From Amphiura filiformis (taxonomy: Eukaryota; Echinodermata; Ophiuroidea; Amphilepidida; Amphiuridae), in assembly GCF_039555335.1 (NCBI RefSeq), contig NC_092628.1, forward strand, positions 60,685,547 through 60,749,546: a stretch of 64,000 nucleotides of DNA. The letters are read 5' to 3'. Each line of letters begins with the position of its first letter. Within the stretch, counting starts at the first letter, position 1. Below the pieces are notes generated by a model. That model did not search any database. It worked only from the letters and a program-made list of their open reading frames with translations, and was not told the origin of the DNA. This document shows positions 50,057 to 62,800 of this stretch, one piece after another. Position numbers and translations under genes: made by a program.

Positions 50057-50364
50057 CAAGCCTTGAAATAAGCAGGCGCGGGGAGCAAATTTGCTCTCGT
50101 AAAGCCACCAATTGCTCCTGGTCCTTGTAAAATTCACATGAACCAGGAGCAATTTTCTAAAATAAATTGCTCCTGGTTAAAGTTTTGCACTTAAATGCAG
50201 TCGTGCTGGTATGCTGTATTGTAATATGCAGAAAAGAATTTAATATTTGAAAATTGCTCCTGTGTCTTCAGAAATTGCTCCTGGTTCTTGTAAAATCCCA
50301 GTGAACCAGGAGCAATGTTCGAAACAAATTGCTCCTGGTTCCAGACTGCTTATTTCAAGGCTTG
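50057..50364. mobile_element. hAT-type MITE nested in the minisatellite, 8-bp target duplication
   Basis: Perfect 19-bp terminal inverted repeats CAAGCCTTGAAATAAGCAG / CTGCTTATTTCAAGGCTTG. ACTGTCTG, part of the minisatellite unit, is duplicated exactly at 50049-50056 and 50365-50372. Inside, AATTGCTCCTGG and its inverse occur several times. Length 308 bp, no coding capacity. Confidence 0.92.
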
Positions 50365-50818
50365 ACTGTCTGTACAAATGTAGGGGCTTGGGAGGGGGCA
50401 TGTGCCCAGGAGCACTCAAATCTTGTTGTGGGGGCACTATCTGTAGGGCCTTGGGAGGTAGACATGTGCCTGGGAGCACCAAGGCTGCTTGAGGGGGCAC
50501 TATCTGAGTGTCTGTAGGGGACTTGGGCATATGCCTGGGAGCACCAAGCCTGGTTAAGGGGGCACTGTCTGTAGGGGCTTGGGAGGGGGACATATAACGG
50601 GGAGCACCAAGCCAGGTTGAATGGGCAGTCTGTTTTATTGTACTATCAGTGGGATATTTTTCCAAATTTTGACATTAATTTTGATTGAGGGGCACATTGT
50701 GTATGTCACACTGCATGTGGGATTTCTTGTAAATGTCCTGGTAGCTAGACTTGTTTAAAGTTTGTTGTGGTTCTGATAAATAACAGTACATAACCTCTTG
50801 ATTTACAGTGATTGTGTC

Positions 50819-53800
50819 TTCTGGATGTTGAAATAAGCATCAAGCTAGCACAAAGTAGCAGCATATGAAACTATCATCAGTGAAGTAAACCAACCATCAT
50901 ACGCTATCCACCATGGCTGCTCCTAAACCATCTATGCTACGTCAAATATGGGATGCTGGTCGAAGATTTGCCACCAAACACCCAGTAATAACAAATGGAA
51001 TCACTTACGGGACCATTTATACATGTGCCGAGTTAACCCAACAGACTATCATTGGAGTAGATAAATATGACTTTGCCAGAGCCAGTCACTTCACTATTGT
51101 TGGTACCGGGTTTTTTGGACCTATTGGTTACTACTGGTATAAATGGTTGGATGGTTTCCTGCCCGGTGTGGCAAAAGGGGTCTTAGTCAGGAAAGTGTTG
51201 ATAGACCAATTGGTTTGCTCCGCTGGATTTATTGCCATATTTTTTGTAGGTAAGTTCAAAATTTGTTTAAATTGTAAGAACCTCATTACTATTGCCAAGG
51301 TGAGGGAGGGTAAGAGCCTCATCATTGCTATTGCCAAGGTGAGGGAGGGGGAAATGGAGCTGTTTATTGCTATTGCCAAGGTGAGGGAGGGGAAGTGGAG
51401 CTGTTTATTGCTATTGCCAAGGTGAGGGAGGGGGAAATGGAGCTGTTTATTGCTATTGCCAAGGTGAGGGAGGGGGAAATGGAGCTGTTTATTGCTATTG
51501 CCAAGGTGAGGGAGGGGGCAGTGGAGCTGTTTATTGCTATTGCCAAGGTGAGGGGGGGGGCAATGGAGCTGTTTATTGCTATTGCCAAGGTGAGGGAGGG
51601 GGAAATGGAGCTGTTTATTGCTATTGCCAAGATGAGGGAGGGGAAATGGAGCTGTTTATTGCTATTGCCAAGGGGGGGGGGGGAAGTGGAGCTGTTTATT
51701 GCTATTGCCAAGGTGAGGGAGGGGGAAATGGAGCTGTTTATTGCTATTACCAAGGTGGGAGGGGAAATGGAGCTGTTTATTGCTATTGCCAAGGTGAGGG
51801 AGGGGGAAATGGAGCTGTTTATTGCTATTACCAAGATGAGGGAGGGGGAAATGGAGCTGTTTATTGCTATTGCCAAGGTGAGGGAGGGGGAAATGGAGCT
51901 GTTTATTGCTATTACCAAGGTGAGGGAGGGGGAAATGGAGCTGTTTATTTCTATTGCCAAGGTGAGGGAGGGGAAATGGAGCTGTTTATTGCTATTGCCA
52001 AGATGAGGGAGGGGAAATGGAGCTGTTTATTGCTATTGCCAAGGTGAGGGAGGGGGAAATGGAGCTGTTTATTGCTATTACCAAGGTGAGGGAGGTCAGT
52101 GGAGCTGTTTATTGCTATTGCCAAGGTGAGGGAGGGGGAAATGGAGCTGTTTATTGCTATTGCCAAGATGAGGGAGGGGGAAATGGAGCTGTTTATTGCT
52201 ATTGCCAAGGTGAGGGAGGGGGAAATGGAGCTGTTTATTGCTATTGCCAAGGTGAGGGAGGGGAAATGGAGCTGTTTATTGCTATTACCAAGGTGAGGGA
52301 GGTCAGTGGAGCTGTTTATTGCTATTGCCAAGGTGAGAGCGGGGGCAGTGGAGCTGTTTATTGCTATTGCCAAGTTGAGGGAGGGGGCAGTGGAGCTGTT
52401 TATTGCTATTACCAAGGTGAGGGAGGGGGAAATGGAGCTGTTTATTGCTATTGCCAAGGTGAGGGAGGAGGCAGTGGAGCTGTTTATTGCTATTGCCAAG
52501 ATGAGGGAGGGGGCAGTGGAACTGTTTATTGCTATTGCCAAGGTGAGAGAGGGGCAGTGGAGCTGTTTATTGCTATTGCCAAGGTGAGAGAGGGGCAGTG
52601 GAGCTATTTATTGCTATTACCAAAGTGGGGGAGGGGGAAGTGGAGCTGTTGCACGATTACCAAGGTGGTGGGAGGGGGAAGTGAAGCTGTTTATTGCTAT
52701 TATCAAGGTGAGGGAGGGGGCAGTGGAGTTGTCCATTGTTATTGCCTTGCCAATGTGAGGGAGGGGGCAGTGGAGCTGTTTGTTGCTATTGCCAAGGTGA
52801 GGGAGGGGCAGTGGAGCTGTTTAGGGAGGGGGAAGTGGAGTTGTCCATTGTGATTGCCATGCCAATGTGAAGGAGGGGGCAGTGGAGTTATCTGCCAAAC
52901 TAAGTGATCTTTAGGAGCCAATTTAACCAATCAATCAAATTAATTGGGTGAACCAAAATTGGGTAAAATCAGCATTTATTAATTGCTGATGCACATAATA
53001 TATTACTAGATTCTGCTATTCAGGCCTGGAAAATAGTACTATTTTCCATGACGGTAATTTTATATCACCGTATTTTGTTTATTTTTGGGAAACAACTTCA
53101 TTTCAATGGTAACATTTCTGTGGACTGAGCTTCATAATTTCCAATTTTTTTCCCATGGCCTGCTGCAAGTTTACTAGAAATGTTCCGACTATAAAATGTG
53201 GACTTTTTTTTGGAGAACAACTACATTGTACATGTATTGTGATACAAAATGCATTCCTAAAGATGAACTTCTTCATGTGTTGATTATGATATCTCCATAA
53301 TGGGCTTAATGTCAGTGCTAACTGTATTTTGAGGTAGGTGAATTGATAGATTTTACCATCCTAGTTAAGACACCCAAACCTAGATTCAATTTTGTGCAGA
53401 GCAGCTCAAAGCCACACTCAATGATAAAGTCAAATATCCTTTTCCGGCATGCAGTTTAACTAGTCAGTAAAGTGCTTCTATTCAACTGTGCTCTTTAAAT
53501 AGTAAATCTACAGCCACCTGCCAGTAGAGGCTGTGTAAATAATGAAAATGTCTCATAAAATATATAATACTGGTATTTCTGATAATAATAAGCTAAAATG
53601 TTACAAATGTATTTTGTCAATCAATACATCTCAGATTTCAAACATCTTAATATTGCTCCATCTCATCTGATAAGTTGATAATAAGACAGGTATGCTAAAT
53701 TCTACTTTCAAAAATTGTGCAAATAAATGTTAAAACAAAATCATCTTCCTAAGTAAGTGCAAACCCAAAGCTAGTCAGAATTTTCCCATAAAGTGTGTAG

Positions 53801-56800
53801 TCATAGTAATCCTACACTGTTGAAAGTAAAGCAGTAAAACTAAGCCCCTTCTCTACCCACCTGGTTGCATTACATATGCATTTATTTCCACTGAGAGTTA
53901 ATCATGCTGTACTTATCTGTGCATCATTGAACCATCTGTCTAATCTTCCATCTTCTCAAGAAATCAACCTGCTTGCTTGACTAGGGTTCTTCTAAGAAAA
54001 GAATTATATAAAAAATAAAAAAGCTACCTGAATGAAAATGGTTTGGTAAATTGTATTTTGAAAAAAGTGAATGGTCTGAATTATCTTTTTCATTTTTGTT
54101 CCCAAGTAAGTTACCTGGCTGTAACAATACCGTAAAACCCCGTCTACAAGCATATAGTGTGCTTCTGATGAAAGCTACATTAATCCAGTCGCCAGTATGG
54201 AGTTTGAGCAAATAAATTACGGATCCAAGCATATACATGTACAAACAAGTATTATTTTAAGACCGATCTATTGTATTGGTATATTAACGCTTGCTTCGAA
54301 TTAATTAAGCTTTTATAAAAAACACTATATATGCTTGTAGACGGGGGTTTTACGGTATTTGTTTAAAGCTAAAATAGTGTACAATTGAAAATTAATGCAT
54401 GTTTTGTGTGCAATTATGACAGTAATACAGGGCCAAAATGATTCTCACTGGGAAATGTTTTTTGTCTTTGCCTTCAAACAACCGGCCCTGACAAGCCACT
54501 GAACATGTAAAGTAATTGAACACCCCCAGAAGGATTTTTTACAAAGACCATACTGCTGTTAAATTGTTAAATTGACATTCTTAGATGATCACTGTCTATG
54601 ATATAGTAGTTCTGAAAATATTTAAAGTCAAAACATGTTTGCATTCTTTATGAAAACGTTAATGGCCTCTGTATACATGTGTGTAATTATGTTGCTGTCT
54701 ACTGCTGATAGCACTGATGCATGATAGCACTGATGCACTGCACAGTGAGCTTGCCTAATGTGTTACCATATTTTCACATCCAAAGTTTATTTTTGGCTCA
54801 AGTATTACACTTGCAGGGCTCGGGACCAAAGAGCACAACATCATCTAATTCTAATCTATTGGTATATATATGAATATGATGAAGACTCTGCCAAGAAAAA
54901 GATTAATATGGAAGTGTGTCTCCTATACATTTTTGTAGCTTATTAAAATAAATGAGTTGGAGCAATAGGATTACATTGTATGGCATAGTAATATAAAATG
55001 AATATGCATAGTATAATATACTCCAGATATCATAACCATATATTTCAGAATTTATTTTACTATAATAAATTAAATACATCATGAGCACACCTTTCATATA
55101 CTTTAAAACAAATATGCATATTCACTAAAGAAAAATATTGCAACTGATGAAAAGAATAAGCCTGCGCAATATAAAAAAACACACTAATGTGTTTAAGAGT
55201 GTAGGAGACAGATATCAATATTTCAACCCCTGGCAGCCGGCCCTGTCTCCCTAATAAAACAAGTTTCATTCACAAGGTTCCATTGATCTTTGGTTGTTCC
55301 TACTGTTTATGTTACTTTATTTTCTCTCTAAATGGCTATGCTACAAAAGACAGTTTGATAGAGCTTTTATTTTCATACATATGTGTATTATGACACAATA
55401 AAGGGAAATGAGTCTCTATGTCAAAAATATTCAATTTCAAGTTTTCAGTTACTAGCCCTTTAAAGATCACATGATTTGATGCAAACCCCACAAAAATTGA
55501 ACTTTTGATATCAAGTATTCAAGTTACAGACAATTTATCAGGTGTTAAAAAAAAAGCAAAGAAATTTGAGCCCCTTTTTTTTGCTACTAACTCAAAATCA
55601 GTTTGAGTGCATTTAGACTCATTCCCCTTGATTGGGTCCCATATTACAATTTGTAGCTAAGTTCATATGTTTAGTATCCCCTTTCAAAGTATACTACAAA
55701 AGCATGTACAATTTTAAATTCATGGATTTTTTCATTATTAAAATTTGTATCAAGTTATTTGATTTTATTTCAGGATCATTTTACAAATTCAATGCGGCAA
55801 ACAGTGTACGGTATGCATAATTTAATGGATGCTTCTGATCTTTATTTTTCAGGTGTGATGCTATGCATACAATATGGTCGCTATGCAGGCATTAAATTAA
55901 ATGATATGATATAATATTTTATCAGAATTTATACATTTTTGTTTGTTTTCTCAGTCATGAATTTACTGGAAGGCAAGAAAGATGTGACATCTGAGTTGAA
56001 AGAGAAATTTGCACCAACGTTTGCTGCAAGTTGCTGCTTCTGGCCGGGTGCTCAGGTAAATACTGATTAATAAACTATTGGGTAAGTGGTTTTACCGAAT
56101 TATAAAACAACCCATTTCTATTTTGAGTTGAGTCCGCCTTCTACTGATGAGTTATAAAATAGCCTTTTCTTTTTTTGTTCATTATTATAGTACTGCATAT
56201 AATGCTATCTATTTCAGTCTTTTACTATAAATTTGTTTTTTCTCCTTGTAACACTTTTTATCTTTGGACAGCCATAGTGTTACTGTCTATGATTTATTAT
56301 TAAACAACTTACAAAATATAAATGATGGCTGATTTTATGATATATACAATTTTTTAACATCAGAAAAGACAGAACAAAACGAACACAGACAACAATGAAA
56401 CAGACAAAAGGACAAGTTTCCCATGTTATTTTCATAAGGTGTGCACAGAACACTTGATATATATATTGTAAATATATCAAATTTAACTTGAGTTTATATT
56501 GGATTTTTTTTTTTGTTTTGTTATTTTTTTTTTTTTTTTTATTGTGATGGGCCTACATAATTTTTAAAATTCATTCACGGTTGAGTCAAAGTCTTCTACA
56601 TAATAACTTAGAAATACTGCTTGCTACTGGACATTTTGAGCAGATGCAATTATACCTTTTTCACCATGAAAGGTTGCAGCCCAGTGGCCAGCATCAATTA
56701 TGTAAGGGATATTCAAAAGGATTGGCAACAGATGGCAAATTTTAGTCATATAAGTGAGAGAATTTGATTTTAAATTATTTGTTGTTAATTTAGCTCTGAG

Positions 56801-59800
56801 ATATAAACTGTTATTTGAAGTTATAAAAATGAAATGGTCCATTCCATATGAGTGTCAGTGGTTCTGTTGGATGTTCTATCTACAGAAACCTCAAACAGTG
56901 CTGCAGTAACCTGAATAATGTTGTTCTACATTAGTACACTTATATACAATGGCATACACTGTTTACCTTTCTGTAAAATTTTCTTTACAAGAAACTTGGC
57001 ATCATACAATCCATGTTGGCCTCTTTTACAGACTCAGCATAACAAATAAGTGGTCCCAAGTCTTCATGTTACTTAGGTCAAGTACCTTTTTTACCTGTTC
57101 AAACCTGTCATAGAGTATTACAACACTCCTCGCAGGCGGCTACTGTTGTAGTTTCAATAAAAAGCGTGTTGTCTGTCTTATTTGGCACGTTTACTGGTGA
57201 CAGTGGTTTGCCTGATGCGACAGATCCAATAACCACAGACTGATTTGTGTCAAGTGATATTCTGTCACGGGAATATGAAGTCAATGGCTCCTCTGTAATT
57301 TTATGTGCAATATAAGGACTTTAAAAAAAGCAGGAGCAAAATCACCCACAGTATTAATTGAAAGCAAACTCTTGTAAGATGCTCACCTATGCCTTCATGG
57401 CATCCTCCCTAATCATCATCAGGAGTGCCTTTGCAACCTGTTGCAATTTTCAAAACCAACTTGTTTCACATACATAAAAATTGCACCTCATTGTGTGTGA
57501 GGTGTGATTTTTTATGTATGTAAAACACACAAATTTCCACTTTTTGCAGCAATTTTGTGCAAAATTGGTAGTTTGCCCCCCCCCCCTAAAATTCACTTTG
57601 CCCCCCTGAAAAAATCCTGGTGCCGCCACTGACCCCTCTCCCACATAGAAAGGCTATCTATATTATCAACATGGTCCAAACAAGCTATAAACCATCACAA
57701 ATGCAATGTTCACTGCCAGTACAGTTGCAGCGGAAGCATTACAATTTAGGGGAGGACAAGCATATTTTGGTCAACTGCAATATTTGTGCACAAAGGATTG
57801 ATGTAAAAGAGTTTTAATTTCAGACTTTTTTTAGTCCAAAATGAGGTGAATTAAAATTGCTATTTGGTTAGCCATGGCCAGTGTGCGTGAAGCACACAGA
57901 AGTTTGCAATTTTACCCTAGTTTGGCTCAAAACAGTGTTTTTTGAGCTAAGAAGGAAGATGCATGAGGCAGTTCTTGCTTCATTTTTTCTTCTCTTAGGA
58001 TTTTTAAGAGGGATGTCCTCCCCCATGGAAAAATATTTCTAGGGACATGTGTTCACAGAAACAACCATGCAGCCATTTTGATTTTTTTTCCCAGTAAGTT
58101 TTAACTCTTCACTGAGTGACAAAAATGATGCTATTGAATTTGTGACACTTCACTGAGTAGAAGAAGTGATAGGTGCAGGCTTTATCAAACTTGCAATATG
58201 AGTTTGATGTTAAATAAAAAACAAAACAAATACTAGTACATGTGAAAAAAGAATTCAAATTTTTTTTATGATATCAATTTTAAATGCTATGCAGCAAGTC
58301 TTGATGTTGTTGGATATATTTTGTCCAGATAGATTGAGAACCAGAAATGCTGTTGATAATTACAATTGTGACACGATCTGGTCCATGGGGCCAAAGAAGG
58401 CATTTTTGAAATTTGAGTTACTGTAATTATTACATTATACATAGGCCTACAATAGGTTATCATTTACTGAAAACACCAAAGGTCTAGCATACTTGGTTCT
58501 AAAGTTATGAAGTTTTTTGATGCCTATTTTCTTATGTATTTCATTGGTTTTTTACTCGATATTATTACCTTTATCTCAGTTTCAAATTTGCCGCCTTTGG
58601 CCCCATGGACCAGATCGTATCACAATTATTTCACTCACATTTCAATTTCTAGATGGAAAAGTTAATTTACTTAATGGAAGATAACTCTTGCAAATTTAAC
58701 AGTGATATTTTTCAAATATTGCAGAGTGACTATGTTGACAATAACTGGATAGAAATACACTTGAATTATTTGTACTGGCCCACATATTGTTGAATGTTTT
58801 ACAAGCCAATTTACCTCCATAGTCATATAATGTTTAAGCAAACGCAAAGAAAACGAAGGTATGCATTGCTGCTGCTGCCCACAAGGGACATCTTATAGCT
58901 TCTCATGAACATGATTGATTTCCATAGAATAGGGAATGGTTTCCGTAGCCCCCAAGGGGTACTCATGAGATGATTGCAGGAAACAAATAACATTGCCGTC
59001 CTCATATTCAAGAAATTTAATACATTTTCCTCAAGCGATTAAACATCCACAATTGACTCGAGTAGTCTGCACTAGGTACGTTGCATCAAGTCCCGCGGGG
59101 AACTCACATGTAAAGGTGAAGGGGGGAAGGTGGTACGGGTATGTGCAACAATCAAGGGTCCCTTTTTTAGTCTCTCTAGCAGTTCTGCATTAAGACCAAC
59201 ATTCTGGAATTATTCTCCAGCTCTATCAACTTTACCTTGAGTAAAACTCACAAAATTCAGCTCTTTAGCTTAAATTTGGAAAAAAAATGAATTTCTTAGC
59301 TCCACAGCCTATAAAATGGCCCAATTTAGTTCACTATACCAAAACAAGAATGGGTGAAATTTCATTCAAAACAGTCTTTTGCCCAAGAATCAGCGCTCAA
59401 TTCCGAAGTCAATGGCTCCACGCCACACATCCCTACCATCATTAAAGTTGAGTACCCCCTGGTATCAAATATCTGTTTTGCAGTGTAAAATTGTCAAAAT
59501 TACAACAACTTCGATTGATATTTTGTGATAGCAAGATTTTCGTTCTATAAGGAAAAGAAATCCAAAACAGACTATACATTTATTTTCAAGCTTTTTGCAT
59601 TCCAAGCAGCTACCATGAAAATGACATTGAGGGAATATATTCCTTTTATGTATAGTTCAGTGTATGGAAGCACTAGAATTTGGGCACAATGCTTTATGTG
59701 CACAAACATTTCCACTTATACAGTACTTTTAAACAATAGATTAACAACTAAAAGCCATAATGTACGATCTTATTATATGAAATTGATTTTCTTTTTTCGG

Positions 59801-62800
59801 AGCAATTTTTGAGAGCAATTTTTACATTATATTCAGATATTAAGTCCCTTATGTTAAAGAGCCAAAATAGCCAGTGGGGTTTCTTTCACTTTACCTTGTT
59901 ATTTTGGCTTAAAATGGAATTAAATCTTTCCGATTACTTATATTATTTCAGCAATATGAGTAAAGAATTACAAAATTAAAATTTAATGGAAATCGTACAT
60001 TATGGCTGTAACTGATTGAGCAATGCATTATATTCATAAAATACAAATCAGAGAACCTAAAGAGCCAAACATTAACCAACATATAATTTTCCACAAGTTG
60101 CCAATTTAAATGGACTATCTTGGATTCTCGGTTTTCATCATCAATATAATGGGAATGGAATTGATGTGCGCTCATGTGGTGGGTGAAACTGGATCCCTAC
60201 TTTACATCTTAGCTCTTCTACTAATGGAATTTGACTTGCTAATAGCTTTCTTGATCTAATTGACTTTATTTTACGTCAAAGTCCATATCTCACTTCGTAA
60301 GTAGAAAGTATAAGAGTTCGTGAAATGAGCTGTTCTAAACAGCCCACCCGCTCCCATGTAGAAGGGTTACAGACAAATAAATAACACACATCTGACCAAA
60401 CAAGCAACAAAACAAGCTGTCCAACAGTTAATGACCCATTCAGTGATCCCAGCACAAGTGCAAAGAAATGAAAATTTTTACTTAAAAGGGAAGGATAAGT
60501 CATTCAAATTGTCATTTGGTATTTTTGAAATGAAAAATTTGGCAAAATACGAAGAGAACAGCAGTATTGATGAAGTTGAACCACATTCAAATACACGTAG
60601 CTAATTTATATACTGTCAGTATATAAATAACAGATTCATGTGTAATGTCTTATTTTGTCTTAAATGCACGGCTTTCGGCTGAACCACAAGCATGTTATGT
60701 TAGCACATCTATGACAATGACAAAAGTACCAAAATATGAATTTGGATCATTTTTATGATCGTCTGGATGAGCAAATCACTGAATGGGCCTTTAAAATTGA
60801 CTGCTTGGATTTTGTGGATTCCAAAATACCCAAATTTGCCATACTTAAGAAATTTTCATTAATTTTGTCCCTGCAAACTTAATTCTGAAGTTCAAAAGGC
60901 ATCTTACATTTTATATGTGTTAAACATTATTATAGGAGTTGTCTTCAAAAACCCTCAACTGAGTTATATTATTTACAACAAACAATAAGAGAAGATGAAA
61001 TCTACTTTTTCTCAACTTGTATTGGGAGTGATATTGTTGAGTAGAATAGCTCGTATAAAGCTTCATGCTCATAGCATAGACTGTTTCGATTAAATTACAA
61101 CATAGCGTTTGGAGCGCCGTGTGCGAGTTCATGAAGTTGAATTATTATAGTGCCACAACCAGTTTTCAGTGTAGTTTATCAAGCCCATTCAAACCTTTTT
61201 ATAGAAAATAAAAAACGGGAGACACCTCTAGTTGACACGAAAACAGGTTGCTAAGAGCCCTCGGCAAGGGATCATGTCAAAAAGATGCTGTATTAAATGT
61301 AAGTTGAGAAGAAAATCAAATGAATTCAAACAAATCTCATTACAATACAGTGACTTGTATAAATCAGGATGTATTACACTTCACCAAGTAATTTACTGTA
61401 GTGCTGGAATTTGGAATTCATCTGCAGTACTACAAATCGCTTGAATTATGTAGATTTCAAGAAAATTGAGACTGTCAGTATGCACAACTTTGTGTCGCAC
61501 CCGATTTTGACAGAATTTGTGAATAGTCCCAAAACTGAAATGTTGCTTTTTTGTAATAAAAACATTGCAAAAAGTTTAAATTTTATCTGAAAAGACAAAA
61601 TATGTTTGGGTGTATCCTTCGTGTAAGAGAATACCAAACAAATCCCAACTCTAATCCTAACCCTAATCCTACCCTAACTATAACCATAACCCTAACCCTA
61701 AATCCTAACCCTAACCCTAATTCTAATCCTATTAGTATTTCATGCTCTCTTTGGATCAGCTGTTTGGATCAGTTTTGAAAGAAAAAAAACACCAATATCA
61801 GAATATATTTGAATATGAATGAATGCATGAAGGAAGGAATGAAGGAAGGAAGGAAGGAAGGAAGGAAGGAAGGAAGGAAGGAAGGAAGGGAGGAAAGGAG
61901 GAGTGAATGAAGGAATCAATCAATCAATCAATCTTTATTGCCATGAATGGTTATTTCCAATACACATCAAAATATAAAATAATACGGAGACAATTATGGA
62001 GAAGATACTCAAAATGCCAATAAGGCCAGCATGGACCATCCCCTAACACAATTGATTAAAAAAATATTAAGACTATCACACAAGAAAAAGAAGATAAAAA
62101 GAAGAGGAAGAAGAAAAAACCCAATCTTGCTAGTTAGAGCAATAATGATATAGAACAAATATTTAGGAACAATTGTCTATAACAATATTCTCTCTCCCAT
62201 ATTTTATAAATACATTGATTGCTTCCTAGCAAATAAGAAATGAATTACCCAGTTTCCATCATCGCCAGGGGAGGAATTGTAGAGGAACAAATGTATTCAC
62301 CAGAAAATATTTTGTAGATACAATAATTAGAGCAAAAATGAGTTTCTGTAAACCTTATTCATTATTAAAACATGAATTATATTTCATTTACCCTTGTGTA
62401 AACACAATGATTGTTTTCTGGCATATATGAAATTATTTGAGTGCCTGGCCCAGTATTTTACTTTCATTCACCGGAGGCAATGATGAGATGACGATAATGG
62501 GGAATTATAATTCAATCTACTTCTTTACTTGGAGATTACATCTGAAATCACATTGTCAATAATTAATAACTCACTTTGGTAGGATATTTATAGCTCTGTT
62601 ATAAACCTGACTCTGCTTGTAAATATTTAATGAACATTATATAACCAACATGAAGCCTTCATTGAATTATGCATGTGTCTAAAGGTGGAAGGAAGTTCTA
62701 GACTTCCAAATTCACAGCAATAATCCTTTGTTTGATACCATAATTTCTGGCAATTCATTTTTGTGCATGAGATAGTCCCCTTCTTGTTTGTTGTACAATA

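Larger units (their letters stand above)
49151..50640. repeat. ~61-bp minisatellite, split by two insertions
   Basis: The unit TGCCTGGGAGCACCAAGCCT followed by GGTTGAGGGGGCACTGTCTG recurs every 58-71 bp across 49151-49550, a stub at 50026-50056, and 50365-50640. Two separate mobile elements have inserted into it. The minus-strand frames (PGTCPPPKPLQ...) are repeat artefacts. Confidence 0.93.

Noticed and set aside
49022..50665. Proline-rich minus-strand frames of 85-175 codons
   Set aside because: Translation of the ~61-bp minisatellite; the frame drifts with unit-length changes and breaks at inserted elements.
51395..52853. Long open frames of up to 278 codons on both strands
   Set aside because: They come from a 42-bp tandem repeat whose period is a multiple of three; all frames repeat the same peptide and there is no independent start, domain or codon signal.
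55774..55912. Extra MPV17-like exons after acceptor-like sites at about 55772 and 55851
   Set aside because: Sequence after these sites does not continue the protein; coding exon 1 joins directly to 55955 in the right phase with family-consistent sequence.
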